A DNA stretch of 64,000 nt from Kitasatospora sp. NBC_01287 (GTDB taxonomy: Bacteria; Actinomycetota; Actinomycetes; Streptomycetales; Streptomycetaceae): contig NZ_JAPEPB010000001.1 of assembly GCF_026340565.1 (NCBI RefSeq), positions 2,232,001 through 2,296,000 of the forward strand, in the 5' to 3' direction. A program made the translations under genes and the position numbers. This document shows, piece by piece, positions 7,773 through 15,614 of this stretch; positions within the stretch are counted from its first letter, which is position 1; each line of letters opens with the position of its first letter. Under the pieces are notes generated by a model, which was not told the origin of the DNA, ran no database searches, and was given only the letters and a program-made list of their open reading frames with translations.

Positions 7773-9044
7773 ATGACCACGACCAGCGAAGCGCTCGCCC
7801 GGGTCGCCGAGTTCTACCTCGACCTGCACCGCAACCCCGAGCTGTCCGGCGCCGAGCGGCGCACCGCCGCGCGCTTCGCCGAGCGGCTGGCCACGGCCGG
7901 GTACCAGGTCACCTGCGGCATCGGCGGCCACGGCGTGGTCGGCGTGCTGCGCAACGGCCCCGGCCCGGTGGTGCTGCTGCGCGCGGAGCTGGACGCGCTG
8001 CCCGTCCCCGAGCGCACCGGTCTGCCGTACGCGAGCGAGGTGACGGCGGTGGCCGCCGACGGGCGGACCGTCCCGGTGGCCCACGCCTGCGGGCACGACC
8101 TGCACCTGGCCTGCGCCGTCGGCGCGGCGGCGGAGCTGGCCGGGTCGGCGGCGGCCTGGCGCGGCACCGTGCTGGTGGTCGGCCAGCCCGCGGAGGAGAC
8201 CCTGAGCGGCGCGCGGGCGATGCTGGCCGACGGCCTCTACGAGCGCTTCGAGCCGCCCTCGGTGGTGCTCGCCCAGCACACGGCCCCGCTGCCGGCCGGC
8301 CTGGTGGCCCACGGGCGCGGCCCGGTGACGGCGGGCAGCCGGACCCTGCGCCTGGTGCTGCACGGGCGCGGCGGCCACGCGGCGGCCCCCCACCTGGCGG
8401 TGGACCCCATCCAGGCGGCGGCCGCCGTGGTGCTGCGGCTGCCGGGGGCGGTCGCCCAGGAGAGCGCCCCGGCCGAGCAGGTGGTGGTGACCGTCGGCTC
8501 GCTGGAGGCGGGCGGCCCGAGCAACGTGATCCCGGACCGGGCCACCCTGACCGTCACCGTGCGCGCCTTCTCCGAGCCGGCCCTGGAGCGGGTCACCGCC
8601 GCCGTGCTGCGGGTCGCCAGGGGCGAGGCGCTGGTATCCGGCTGCCCGCGCGAACCCGAGGTCGAGGAGCTCGCCCGCTCCGGGGTGAACCTGCCCGACC
8701 CCGAACTGACCGCCCGGGTCCGCGCAGCCCACCAGCGGGCCTTCGGCCCGGCCCGGGTCGCCGACTGGCCCCCCTCCCCGGCCACCGAGGACTTCCCCCT
8801 GCTCGGCGAGGCCGGCCGCCCGCTGCACGGCGTCCCCGGCATCCGCACCGCCTACTGGATGCTCGGCATGGTCGGCCCCGCCCAGTGGGCCGCCGCCCCC
8901 GGCGCCGGCGCGGCCGAGAAGCTGGCCGCCCTCCCCGCCAACCACTCCCCCGAGTTCCGCCCCCACCTCCCCCTCACCCTGCGCACCGGCATCGCCGCCC
9001 TCACCAGCGCCGCCCGCACCGCCTTGGCCGACCCCACGAGCTGA
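7773..9044 (+). CDS. M20 family amidohydrolase/peptidase
   Basis: 423 residues, ATG with GGGAG upstream. Metal-site motifs of the M20D (aminoacylase/hippurate hydrolase-like) group are present: LLRAELDALPVPE near residue 72, HACGHDLHL near 107, and PAEETLSGARAML near 143; the dimerisation-domain insertion with GRGGHAAAPHLAVDP follows. These enzymes hydrolyse N-acyl amino acids, small amides or dipeptides in the cytoplasm. It is divergent from the precursor, so a role in the RiPP pathway (trimming, detoxification or resistance) is possible, but housekeeping use is equally plausible. The motifs look intact. Confidence 0.8.
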   Translation: MTTTSEALARVAEFYLDLHRNPELSGAERRTAARFAERLATAGYQVTCGIGGHGVVGVLRNGPGPVVLLRAELDALPVPERTGLPYASEVTAVAADGRTVPVAHACGHDLHLACAVGAAAELAGSAAAWRGTVLVVGQPAEETLSGARAMLADGLYERFEPPSVVLAQHTAPLPAGLVAHGRGPVTAGSRTLRLVLHGRGGHAAAPHLAVDPIQAAAAVVLRLPGAVAQESAPAEQVVVTVGSLEAGGPSNVIPDRATLTVTVRAFSEPALERVTAAVLRVARGEALVSGCPREPEVEELARSGVNLPDPELTARVRAAHQRAFGPARVADWPPSPATEDFPLLGEAGRPLHGVPGIRTAYWMLGMVGPAQWAAAPGAGAAEKLAALPANHSPEFRPHLPLTLRTGIAALTSAARTALADPTS

Positions 9045-9092
9045 CCGACCTCGCGAGCTGACCGGGGAGGGGGCCGGACGGGGCAGCTGTGT

Positions 9093-9158
9093 TCGGCCGA
9101 TGAGTCGTCGGCCGATGAGTGGTCGGCCGATGAGTCGTCGGCCGATGAGTGGTCGGCC
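9093..9158. repeat. 15-bp tandem repeat, 4 copies plus a partial one
   Basis: Unit TCGGCCGATGAGTSG repeats at 9093, 9108, 9123 and 9138, with the seventh-from-last bases alternating (GTCG/GTGG), so the true period is 30. It lies between the M20 stop and the TetR operators and is not in a recognised gene. Confidence 0.85.
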
Positions 9159-9209
9159 AACTCTCGCCCCTAGGGGGTGCGGCGGTCCGGAACAGGGGTC
9201 GCCCTGGGG

Positions 9210-9293
9210 TTGCTCGCCTGAGCAAAAGGGCGTAGCTTCTTGCTCAGGCAAGCAAGAAGTAGCTCGGGTGAGCAATGAACAGCTCAAGCGAGC
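9210..9293. promoter_or_regulatory. Four-site operator array upstream of TetR gene
   Basis: Four copies of GCTC-N4-(G/A)AGC begin at 9212, 9242, 9262 and 9282 (spacing 30, 20, 20). The first is the perfect palindrome TTGCTC-N4-GAGCAA (9210-9225). The second is embedded in a 9-bp-arm inverted repeat (9236-9244 with 9251-9259). Palindromes of this size directly before a TetR gene are usually its autoregulatory sites; phased 20-bp spacing suggests cooperative binding on one DNA face. Confidence 0.7.
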
Positions 9294-9314
9294 AAGACGG
9301 CGAGGAGCGGGAAG

Positions 9315-9914
9315 ATGGGGCGCACGTTCACCGAGTCGGCGCGGCGCACCCAGATCGTGCAGGGCGCGATCGAGGTGCTTGCCGAGGTCGGCTACGCCAG
9401 GACCTCCTTCGCCAAGATCGCGAAGCAGGCGGGGCTCAGCAGCACCGGGATGATCTCGTACCACTTCGCCGGCAAGGACGACCTGATGCGCGCGGTCGCC
9501 ACCGAGGTGTGGCGGGTCTCCGAGGAGTACATGCTGCCCCGGATCGAGGCGGCCGAGGGAAATAGGGGTCGACTCCGGGCGTACATCGAGTCCACTATCG
9601 AACTGCTCTCGGTCTACCCCAAGCACCTCGCCGCGCTCCTGGAGGTGGTGCCCAACCTGCAGGGGAGCGACCCATCCCTGCTGGGGTACCGCGACTCGGC
9701 ACGCTCGATGATGGAGATCCAGCAGAAGCGGCTGGAGGAGGGTCAGGCGCTCGGCGAGTTCGGCGAGTTCGACACCTGGGTGATGGTCACGGCGCTGCGC
9801 GGCGCGATCGACGCCGTGGTCATGCGCTGGCACTCGGAGCCCCATCTCGATGTGGCTCCGCTGGCCCGCCAGTTGGCCGACCTCTTCGAGCGCGCCACCC
9901 GCCGGGAGCCGTGA
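9315..9914 (+). CDS. TetR family transcriptional regulator
   Basis: 199 residues. N-terminal helix-turn-helix: RRTQIVQGAIEVLAEVGYAR, then TSFAKIAKQAGLSSTGMISYHFAGKDDLM, followed by an all-helical ligand domain. ATG 9315 is preceded by GAGGAGCGGGAAG. The four-site operator array immediately upstream points to autoregulation. The VC0807-type membrane gene begins about 70 bases downstream on the same strand and is the likely target. Its ligand is unknown. Proximity to the RiPP cluster is noted but no link is shown. Confidence 0.88.
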   Translation: MGRTFTESARRTQIVQGAIEVLAEVGYARTSFAKIAKQAGLSSTGMISYHFAGKDDLMRAVATEVWRVSEEYMLPRIEAAEGNRGRLRAYIESTIELLSVYPKHLAALLEVVPNLQGSDPSLLGYRDSARSMMEIQQKRLEEGQALGEFGEFDTWVMVTALRGAIDAVVMRWHSEPHLDVAPLARQLADLFERATRREP

Positions 9915-9982
9915 CGGCCGAGCGCGGCAACCGACCAGCCACAGCAGATCAGGCAGAACACTCAGTGAGGGGAAAGACCGTC

Positions 9983-10735
9983 ATGGGGAACCTCGTGGAG
10001 CACCCGGCTCAGACGGCGAGCGCGACAACCGCGGATCCGAGCGGCACGTCGGCCACCGCGCCGGCCACCGACCCGACGGCCGTGCCGGCGATCGACCCGG
10101 CGGAGGTCAAGCGCCGCACCGCCGCCGGCCGCAAGAAGCTGATCATGTCGCTGGTCTTCGAGCTGGCCATCCCGCTGGGTGGCTACTACGTGCTGGTGGG
10201 CGTGGGCCTGAGCCAGTGGGCGGCGCTGCTGATCAGCGGTCTGCTGCTGGCGCCCTGGGTGGTCCAGGGCATGGTGAAGAGCCGCCGCCTGGAGGCGATG
10301 CCGGTCTTCACCCTGCTACTGATGGCGGTCGGCGCGCTGATGTCACTGCTCACCGGGAGCCCCCGGGTGCTGCTGGTGCGCGACAGCGGCCTCTTCGGGG
10401 TGATCGGCCTCTGGGTGCTCGGCACCCTGGCCACCCAGCGCCCGTTCATGCTGACCGCCGCCCGCTCCATCGTCGCCGCGAAGATCGGCGAGGCCGGCGC
10501 GCAGCAGTGGCTCGACCGCTGGAACACCGAGCCGGTCTTCCGGCACCAGATCCGGCTGCTCACCGCGGTCTGGGGCGGCGGCTTCCTGCTGGACGCCGCG
10601 ATCCGGGTGACCTTCGCCTACACCCTGCCGATCAACGCGGTGCCGCTGGTCAACTCGCTGCAGTGGCTGGTGGTGCTGGGCGCCCTGTTCGGCTTCCACT
10701 TCTGGTACATCACCCGCAACGGGCTGAAGGTCTGA
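9983..10735 (+). CDS. VC0807-family integral membrane protein
   Basis: 250 residues from ATG 9983, chosen because GAGGGGAAAG precedes it; an in-frame GTG at 9911 overlapping the TetR stop lacks such a site. An Ala/Thr-rich N-terminal tail of about 45 residues is followed by five or six membrane helices, with KKLIMSLVFELAIPLGGYYVL as the first. The family (VC0807-like) has no firm biochemical role. It is probably co-transcribed with and controlled by the TetR gene, and the strong hairpin at 10756-10800 closes the unit. An efflux or stress role would be a guess. Confidence 0.75.
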   Translation: MGNLVEHPAQTASATTADPSGTSATAPATDPTAVPAIDPAEVKRRTAAGRKKLIMSLVFELAIPLGGYYVLVGVGLSQWAALLISGLLLAPWVVQGMVKSRRLEAMPVFTLLLMAVGALMSLLTGSPRVLLVRDSGLFGVIGLWVLGTLATQRPFMLTAARSIVAAKIGEAGAQQWLDRWNTEPVFRHQIRLLTAVWGGGFLLDAAIRVTFAYTLPINAVPLVNSLQWLVVLGALFGFHFWYITRNGLKV

Positions 10736-10755
10736 CGCTCCGTCAGCCAGGAGGT

Positions 10756-10800
10756 GAACGGCGGCCCCGCCCGGACCTGGTCCGGGCGGGGCCGCCGTTC
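10756..10800 (+). terminator. Terminator hairpin after TetR/VC0807 operon
   Basis: Perfect 20-bp arms (10756-10775 and 10781-10800) with a 5-base loop, very GC-rich, starting 20 bases after the stop codon. There is no U tract, as is normal in actinomycetes. Confidence 0.88.
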
Positions 10801-10903
10801 GCGGTGCGCGGGTCCCGCGGTGCCCTTGACGAGTGGGGTGCGGTTCCGTTTGATTCTGTGTGCTGTGTACGGAATCCGGTAACCCCCCTCCCGGGAGGCA
10901 GGC

Positions 10904-13108
10904 TTGACCGCGCGCCCCGTTCCCACCGCTCCTGCCGCGCCCGTCGCGCGCCGCCTGACCCGGGTGCCGGGGCTGCTGCACGGGGGCGACTACAACCCCG
11001 AACAGTGGCCCGAGCCGGTCTGGGCCGAGGACGCCGCGCTGATGCGGCAGGCCGGGGTCAACCTGGTCACGGTCGGCGTCTTCGCCTGGGCCGAGCTGCA
11101 ACCGGGCCCCGAGACATGGGAGTTCGGCTGGCTGGACCGGCTGCTCGACCTGCTGCACGCGCACGGCGTGGCCGTCGACCTGGCCACCGCGACCGCCTCG
11201 CCGCCCGCCTGGCTGGTCCGCGCCCATCCCGAGCTGCTACCGGTCACCGCCGACGGGGTGCGGCTGGAGTTCGGCTCCCGGCAGCACTACTGCCCCTCCT
11301 CGCCGGTCTACCGCGCGGCGGCCGTCCGGCTGACCAGGGCGCTGGCCCAGCGGTACGCCGACCACCCGGCGCTGGCGCTCTGGCACGTGCACAACGAGTA
11401 CGGCGACCACGTGACCGAGTGCTTCTGCGCCGGGTCGGCGGCCGACTTCCGCCGCTGGCTGACCGAGCGCTACGGATCCGTCGAGCGGCTCAACCAGGCC
11501 TGGGGCACCGCCTTCTGGTCCCAGCGCTACCGCGAGCTGGACGAGGTCGAGCCGCCGCGCCGGGCCCCGGGACCCATCAACCCGACCCAGCAGCTGGACT
11601 GGCGCCGGTTCTGCTCGGACGCGCTGCTGGCCTGCCACCGCGCCGAGCGGGCCGTGCTGGCCGAGCTCTCCCCCGGGGTGCCGGTCACCACCAACTTCAT
11701 GTCGATGTCCAAGCCGCTGGACCTCTGGCGCTGGGCCGAGCACGAGGACCTGGTCTCGGACGACGCGTATCCGGACCCGGCCGACCCGCGGGCCCCGGTG
11801 CGGGCGGCGCTCAACTACGACCTGATGCGCTCGCTCAAGGGCGGCGCGCCCTGGCTGCTGCTGGAGCAGGCACCCTCGGCCGTCAGCTGGCGGCCCGTCA
11901 ACGTGCCCAAGACGCCCGCCCAGCGGCGGCTCTGGGCGCTGCAGGCGGTGGCACACGGCTCGGACGGGGTGCTCTCCTTCCAGTGGCGGGCCTCCCGCGC
12001 CGGGGCCGAGAAGTTCCACAGCGCGATGTTGCCGCACCGGGGCACCGATTCGCGCGGCTGGCGCGAGACCGTGCGGTTCGGCGCCGAGTTGGCCCGGCTG
12101 GGCTCGGTGGCGGGCGGGCGCACCCGGGCCGAGACGGCGATCGTGCTGGACTGGGAGTCCTGGTGGGCGCTGGAGCTGGACGAGCACCCCTCGGCCCGGA
12201 TGCGCTGGCCCGAGCTGCTGCTGCCCTGGTACGCGGCGCTGCACCGGCGCGGGGTGGCCGTGGACTTCGTCCGCCCCGAAGCCGAACTCGGCGGCTACCG
12301 GGCGGTGCTGGCACCCAACCTCTACCTGCTGCGCACCGCCGACGCCCACCGGCTGGCCGCCTTCGCGGCGGGCGGCGGCCAGTTGGCCTGCGGGGCGTTC
12401 AGCGGGGTGGTGGACGAGCACGACCAGGTGCACCCGGGCGGCGCGCCGGGTCCGCTGCGCGAACTGCTGGGGCTGGCGGTGGACGAGTTCTGGCCGCTGG
12501 CGGACGGCACGGGCGTGCCGGTGCTGCTGGACGGCACGGACGCACCGGCACTGCCGGCCGGCCCGGACGCGCCGCAGGACGCCGCGCCCCCGCTCACCGC
12601 GACGCTGTGGAGCGAGTGGCTGGAATGCGCCGGGGCCGTCCCGCTCGCCCGGTACGGCGCCGGCCCGCTGGCCGGCCGACCGGCCGTGACCCGGCACGGC
12701 AACGCCTGGTACCTGGGCTGCCACCTGGGCCCGGACACCGGCGCGGTGCTCGACCGGGTGCTCGCGGCCGCGGGCGTCACCCCGGCGCTGCCCGTGCCCG
12801 AGGGGGTGGAGGCCACCGTGCGGACCTCACCGGACGGTGCCGACCACCTCTTCCTGCTGAACCACGGCCACCGCGCGGCCGAGGTGGCGCTGCCGGCCCG
12901 CTGGCGCGGCGCCCGGGACCTGCTCGGCGGGCCGGCGGGCGACCGGCCGGTGGGCGACCAGCCGACGGGCGACCACCTGGCCGGCGACCAGCCGACGGGC
13001 GACCAACTGGCCGGCGACCAGCCGACGGGCGACCAACTGGCCGGCGACCGGCTGACGCTGGAGCCGCTCGGCGCCGCGGTACTGCTCCATCCGCAGGGCA
13101 CCACCTGA
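10904..13108 (+). CDS. Glycoside hydrolase family 42 beta-galactosidase
   Basis: 734 residues from TTG 10904 (GGGAGG upstream). GH42 features in order: GGDYNPEQWPEPVWAEDAAL at the start of the TIM barrel, acid/base Glu in HVHNEYGD near residue 164, zinc-type cysteines around CFCAG, nucleophile Glu in LLLEQAPSAV near 321, then the trimerisation and C-terminal beta domains. No signal peptide, so it is cytoplasmic and hydrolyses terminal beta-galactosides. Near residues 680-720 a 15/30-bp minisatellite codes GDQPTGDQLA-type repeats inside the C-terminal domain, an odd hydrophilic insertion. The GH63-like gene follows after 25 bases, so the two are probably one operon. Confidence 0.9.
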   Translation: MTARPVPTAPAAPVARRLTRVPGLLHGGDYNPEQWPEPVWAEDAALMRQAGVNLVTVGVFAWAELQPGPETWEFGWLDRLLDLLHAHGVAVDLATATASPPAWLVRAHPELLPVTADGVRLEFGSRQHYCPSSPVYRAAAVRLTRALAQRYADHPALALWHVHNEYGDHVTECFCAGSAADFRRWLTERYGSVERLNQAWGTAFWSQRYRELDEVEPPRRAPGPINPTQQLDWRRFCSDALLACHRAERAVLAELSPGVPVTTNFMSMSKPLDLWRWAEHEDLVSDDAYPDPADPRAPVRAALNYDLMRSLKGGAPWLLLEQAPSAVSWRPVNVPKTPAQRRLWALQAVAHGSDGVLSFQWRASRAGAEKFHSAMLPHRGTDSRGWRETVRFGAELARLGSVAGGRTRAETAIVLDWESWWALELDEHPSARMRWPELLLPWYAALHRRGVAVDFVRPEAELGGYRAVLAPNLYLLRTADAHRLAAFAAGGGQLACGAFSGVVDEHDQVHPGGAPGPLRELLGLAVDEFWPLADGTGVPVLLDGTDAPALPAGPDAPQDAAPPLTATLWSEWLECAGAVPLARYGAGPLAGRPAVTRHGNAWYLGCHLGPDTGAVLDRVLAAAGVTPALPVPEGVEATVRTSPDGADHLFLLNHGHRAAEVALPARWRGARDLLGGPAGDRPVGDQPTGDHLAGDQPTGDQLAGDQPTGDQLAGDRLTLEPLGAAVLLHPQGTT

Positions 13109-13133
13109 GGAACACCCACCCGAGGAAGGCCCG

Positions 13134-15356
13134 ATGAAGCGATTACTGCGCCTCGCCACCACCGCCGTCCTGCTGGCCGCCGTGCTCGGCGCCGCCACCC
13201 CACCGGCCGACGCCACCGGAGCCGCCGGCGCCACCGGCACCCCCGCACCGGACCGCGACCCCGCCGCCTACGCCGACGTGCTCGACCTGCACGGCACCCC
13301 CGCCGCCGCGCTGCCGGGCGACGGCAGCGGCGACACCGACGACAACCCGATCACCGTCTTCGCCGACCAGGGCGCCTGGCACGCCTACGCGCTGCCCGCG
13401 CCGGGCGACACCGCGAGCTACGGCGGCTTCACCGGGCCGCTCTACCTGGCGCACGAGTACCCCTGGTGGCTGAGCACCTCCTTCACCCGGATCCAGCTCA
13501 GCGAGCAGGGCCGGCCGCTGGACCTCGCGGGCGGCGGCGCACCGGTGCTCAGCTCGCTGCCAGGGCGCCTGCTGGAGCGCTACGACCTCGGCCAGGGCCT
13601 GCGCCTGACCCTGGAGCTGCGCTTCACCGACGACCGCACCGCCCTGGTGCGGGCCTCGGTGGAGAACCAGGGCCCCGGGCCCCGCACCCTCGGCGTCGGC
13701 TGGACCGGCGCCCTGCTGCGCCCCGCCGAGGAGCCGATGCGCGACGCGCCCGGACTGGTCGCCACCGGCACCGGGGTCGCGGTGGACTTCGCCCGGGTGC
13801 AGCAGACCTACGACTACCTGAGCGACGGCACCGAGCGCTTCGAGGTCACCCACGACCGCCCGGTCAGCACCACGGTCAGCGGCGACTCCTACCGCACCGA
13901 GCAGAGCGCGCCGCTCGACCTGGCGCCCGGCGCCCGGCAGCAGCTCTCCTGGACCGAGTCGTACACCTTCACGCTCGCCGAGCGGGCCCAGGAGCAGGCC
14001 GCCGCCCGGCACCTGCTGGCGCGCCCCGCGACCGTCGCGGCGGCCGCCGACGCCGTCGACGCACGGTGGCGCGGCTACCTCGCGGCGGCCACCGCGCGGG
14101 TGCCCGCCGACCGGCGCCGCCTGGCGGTCAAGGCGGTGGAGACGCTGACCACCAACTGGCGCAGCCCGGCGGGCGCGCTGCGGCACGCCACCATCACCCC
14201 GTCGATCTCCAACAAGTGGTTCGCGGGCGGCGCCTGGGCCTGGGACACCTGGAAGCAGGCGGTCGGCACGGTGGTCTTCGACCCGGGGCTGGCCGAGTCG
14301 CAGATCCGCGCGATGTTCGACTACCAGGTGCGGCCGGGCGATCCGGCCTACCCGAACGACGCCGGGATGATCCCGGACTGCGTCTTCTACACCGACCCGG
14401 CGCACGGCGGCGGCAACTGGAACCAGCGCAACTCGAAGCCGCCGCTGGCCGCCTGGGCGGTCTGGCAGGTCTTCCAGGCCACCGGCGACACCGCGTTCCT
14501 GGCCGAGCTCTACCCGGAGCTGACGGCCTACCAGCAGTGGTGGGCGCGCGACCGGGACCACGACGGCGACGGGGTGGCGGAGTACGGCGCCACCGTCGAC
14601 CCGGGCAACGCGACGACCGAGGACATCCGGCAGGCGGCCGCCTGGGAGAGCGGCATGGACGACGCGCCCCGCTTCGACGCCGCGCTCGGCACCGCCCCGG
14701 TGGCGAACCACGACGCCGCCGGGACGCTGACCGGCTACTCCCTGAACCAGGAGTCGGTGGACCTCAACTCCTACCTGGCCGCCGACCGCCACTACCTGGC
14801 GCTGATCGCGGCCCGGCTCGGCCACCCGGCCGACGCGGCCGGGTGGAGCGCCTCCTCGGCCGCGCTGGCGGCGCGGGTGCGGGAGCGGATGTACGACCCG
14901 GCGACCGGCTGGTTCTACGACACGGCGCTGGGCAGCGGCACCCGCCTGGTGGACCGGGGCCGCGGCGCCGAGGGGATCACCCCGCTGTGGACCGGCGTCG
15001 CCTCCCCCGCGCAGGCGGCGGCGGTGCGGGCGGCGCTGACCGACCCGAACGGCTTCGGCACCCCGACGCCCTTCCCCAGCGTGGCGAAGAGTTCACCGTT
15101 CTTCGACCCCACCGGCTACTGGCGCGGCTCGGTCTGGCTGGACCAGGCCTACTTCGCGCTCACCGGCCTGCGGCGCTACGGGTACGGCGCCGACGCGAGC
15201 GCCCTGACGGAGCGCCTGCTGAGCACCGCCCAGGGCCTGACGGGTGACCAGCCGATCCGGGAGAACTACGACCCACTCACCGGCGCGGGTCTGAACTCCC
15301 GCAACTTCAGCTGGTCGGCGGCCCTGCTGCTCCCCCTGCTCAGCGACGCCGACTGA
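13134..15356 (+). CDS. Secreted GH63-like (MGH1/glucosidase-type) glycosidase
   Basis: 740 residues with an N-terminal signal peptide (MKRLLRLATTAVLLAAVLG, Ala-rich cleavage region). The catalytic (alpha/alpha)6 part shows SNKWFAGGAWAWDTWKQAV, PDCVFY, NSKPPLAAWAVWQ, YSLNQESVDLNSYL and PTGYWRGSVWLDQAYFAL, typical of GH63/YgjK-like alpha-glucosidases. It probably removes glucose or another sugar from oligosaccharides outside the cell; substrate unknown. ATG 13134 has GAGGAAGG upstream. Codon 4 is TTA (13143-13145), a rare codon read by the bldA tRNA in streptomycetes, so expression may be tied to development. Grouped with a beta-galactosidase and an alpha-galactosidase. Confidence 0.82.
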   Translation: MKRLLRLATTAVLLAAVLGAATPPADATGAAGATGTPAPDRDPAAYADVLDLHGTPAAALPGDGSGDTDDNPITVFADQGAWHAYALPAPGDTASYGGFTGPLYLAHEYPWWLSTSFTRIQLSEQGRPLDLAGGGAPVLSSLPGRLLERYDLGQGLRLTLELRFTDDRTALVRASVENQGPGPRTLGVGWTGALLRPAEEPMRDAPGLVATGTGVAVDFARVQQTYDYLSDGTERFEVTHDRPVSTTVSGDSYRTEQSAPLDLAPGARQQLSWTESYTFTLAERAQEQAAARHLLARPATVAAAADAVDARWRGYLAAATARVPADRRRLAVKAVETLTTNWRSPAGALRHATITPSISNKWFAGGAWAWDTWKQAVGTVVFDPGLAESQIRAMFDYQVRPGDPAYPNDAGMIPDCVFYTDPAHGGGNWNQRNSKPPLAAWAVWQVFQATGDTAFLAELYPELTAYQQWWARDRDHDGDGVAEYGATVDPGNATTEDIRQAAAWESGMDDAPRFDAALGTAPVANHDAAGTLTGYSLNQESVDLNSYLAADRHYLALIAARLGHPADAAGWSASSAALAARVRERMYDPATGWFYDTALGSGTRLVDRGRGAEGITPLWTGVASPAQAAAVRAALTDPNGFGTPTPFPSVAKSSPFFDPTGYWRGSVWLDQAYFALTGLRRYGYGADASALTERLLSTAQGLTGDQPIRENYDPLTGAGLNSRNFSWSAALLLPLLSDAD

Positions 15357-15458
15357 GCGACTCCGACTGGGCGACGCCGACTCAGCGACGCCTGCTGACA
15401 GGCGGCAACACACCGCACACAATCGATCACCAATCAACAAACTCACGCACAAGCCCTG

Positions 15459-15485
15459 TTGGCATGTCGCATGTGCAATTACACT
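15459..15485 (+). promoter_or_regulatory. Possible promoter of the alpha-galactosidase gene
   Basis: TTGGCA (15459-15464) and TACACT (15480-15485) with a 15-base gap lie in the only AT-richer stretch of the 258-base spacer before the GH27 gene. The spacing is shorter than usual, so this is tentative. Confidence 0.3.
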
Positions 15486-15614
15486 CCACCGCAACGGCAG
15501 CGCTGCCACCCCCAGCTCAGTACCGCTGCCGTCGCGGTGGGTCACACCCCGGCCACCACCGCGCGCCCTGTTGCTTTCTGTTCGTCGCCCCCACTCCCCC
15601 ACCGGAGCCGCACC

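Noticed and set aside
9850..13137. 1095-codon plus-strand ORF across the VC0807 and GH42 genes
   Set aside because: It is an Arg/Pro/Gly-rich frame that runs through a terminator and overlaps two genes with recognisable domains.
15459..15614. N-terminal extension of the alpha-galactosidase
   Set aside because: It would bury the signal peptide behind 52 Cys/Pro-rich residues and starts inside the probable promoter.
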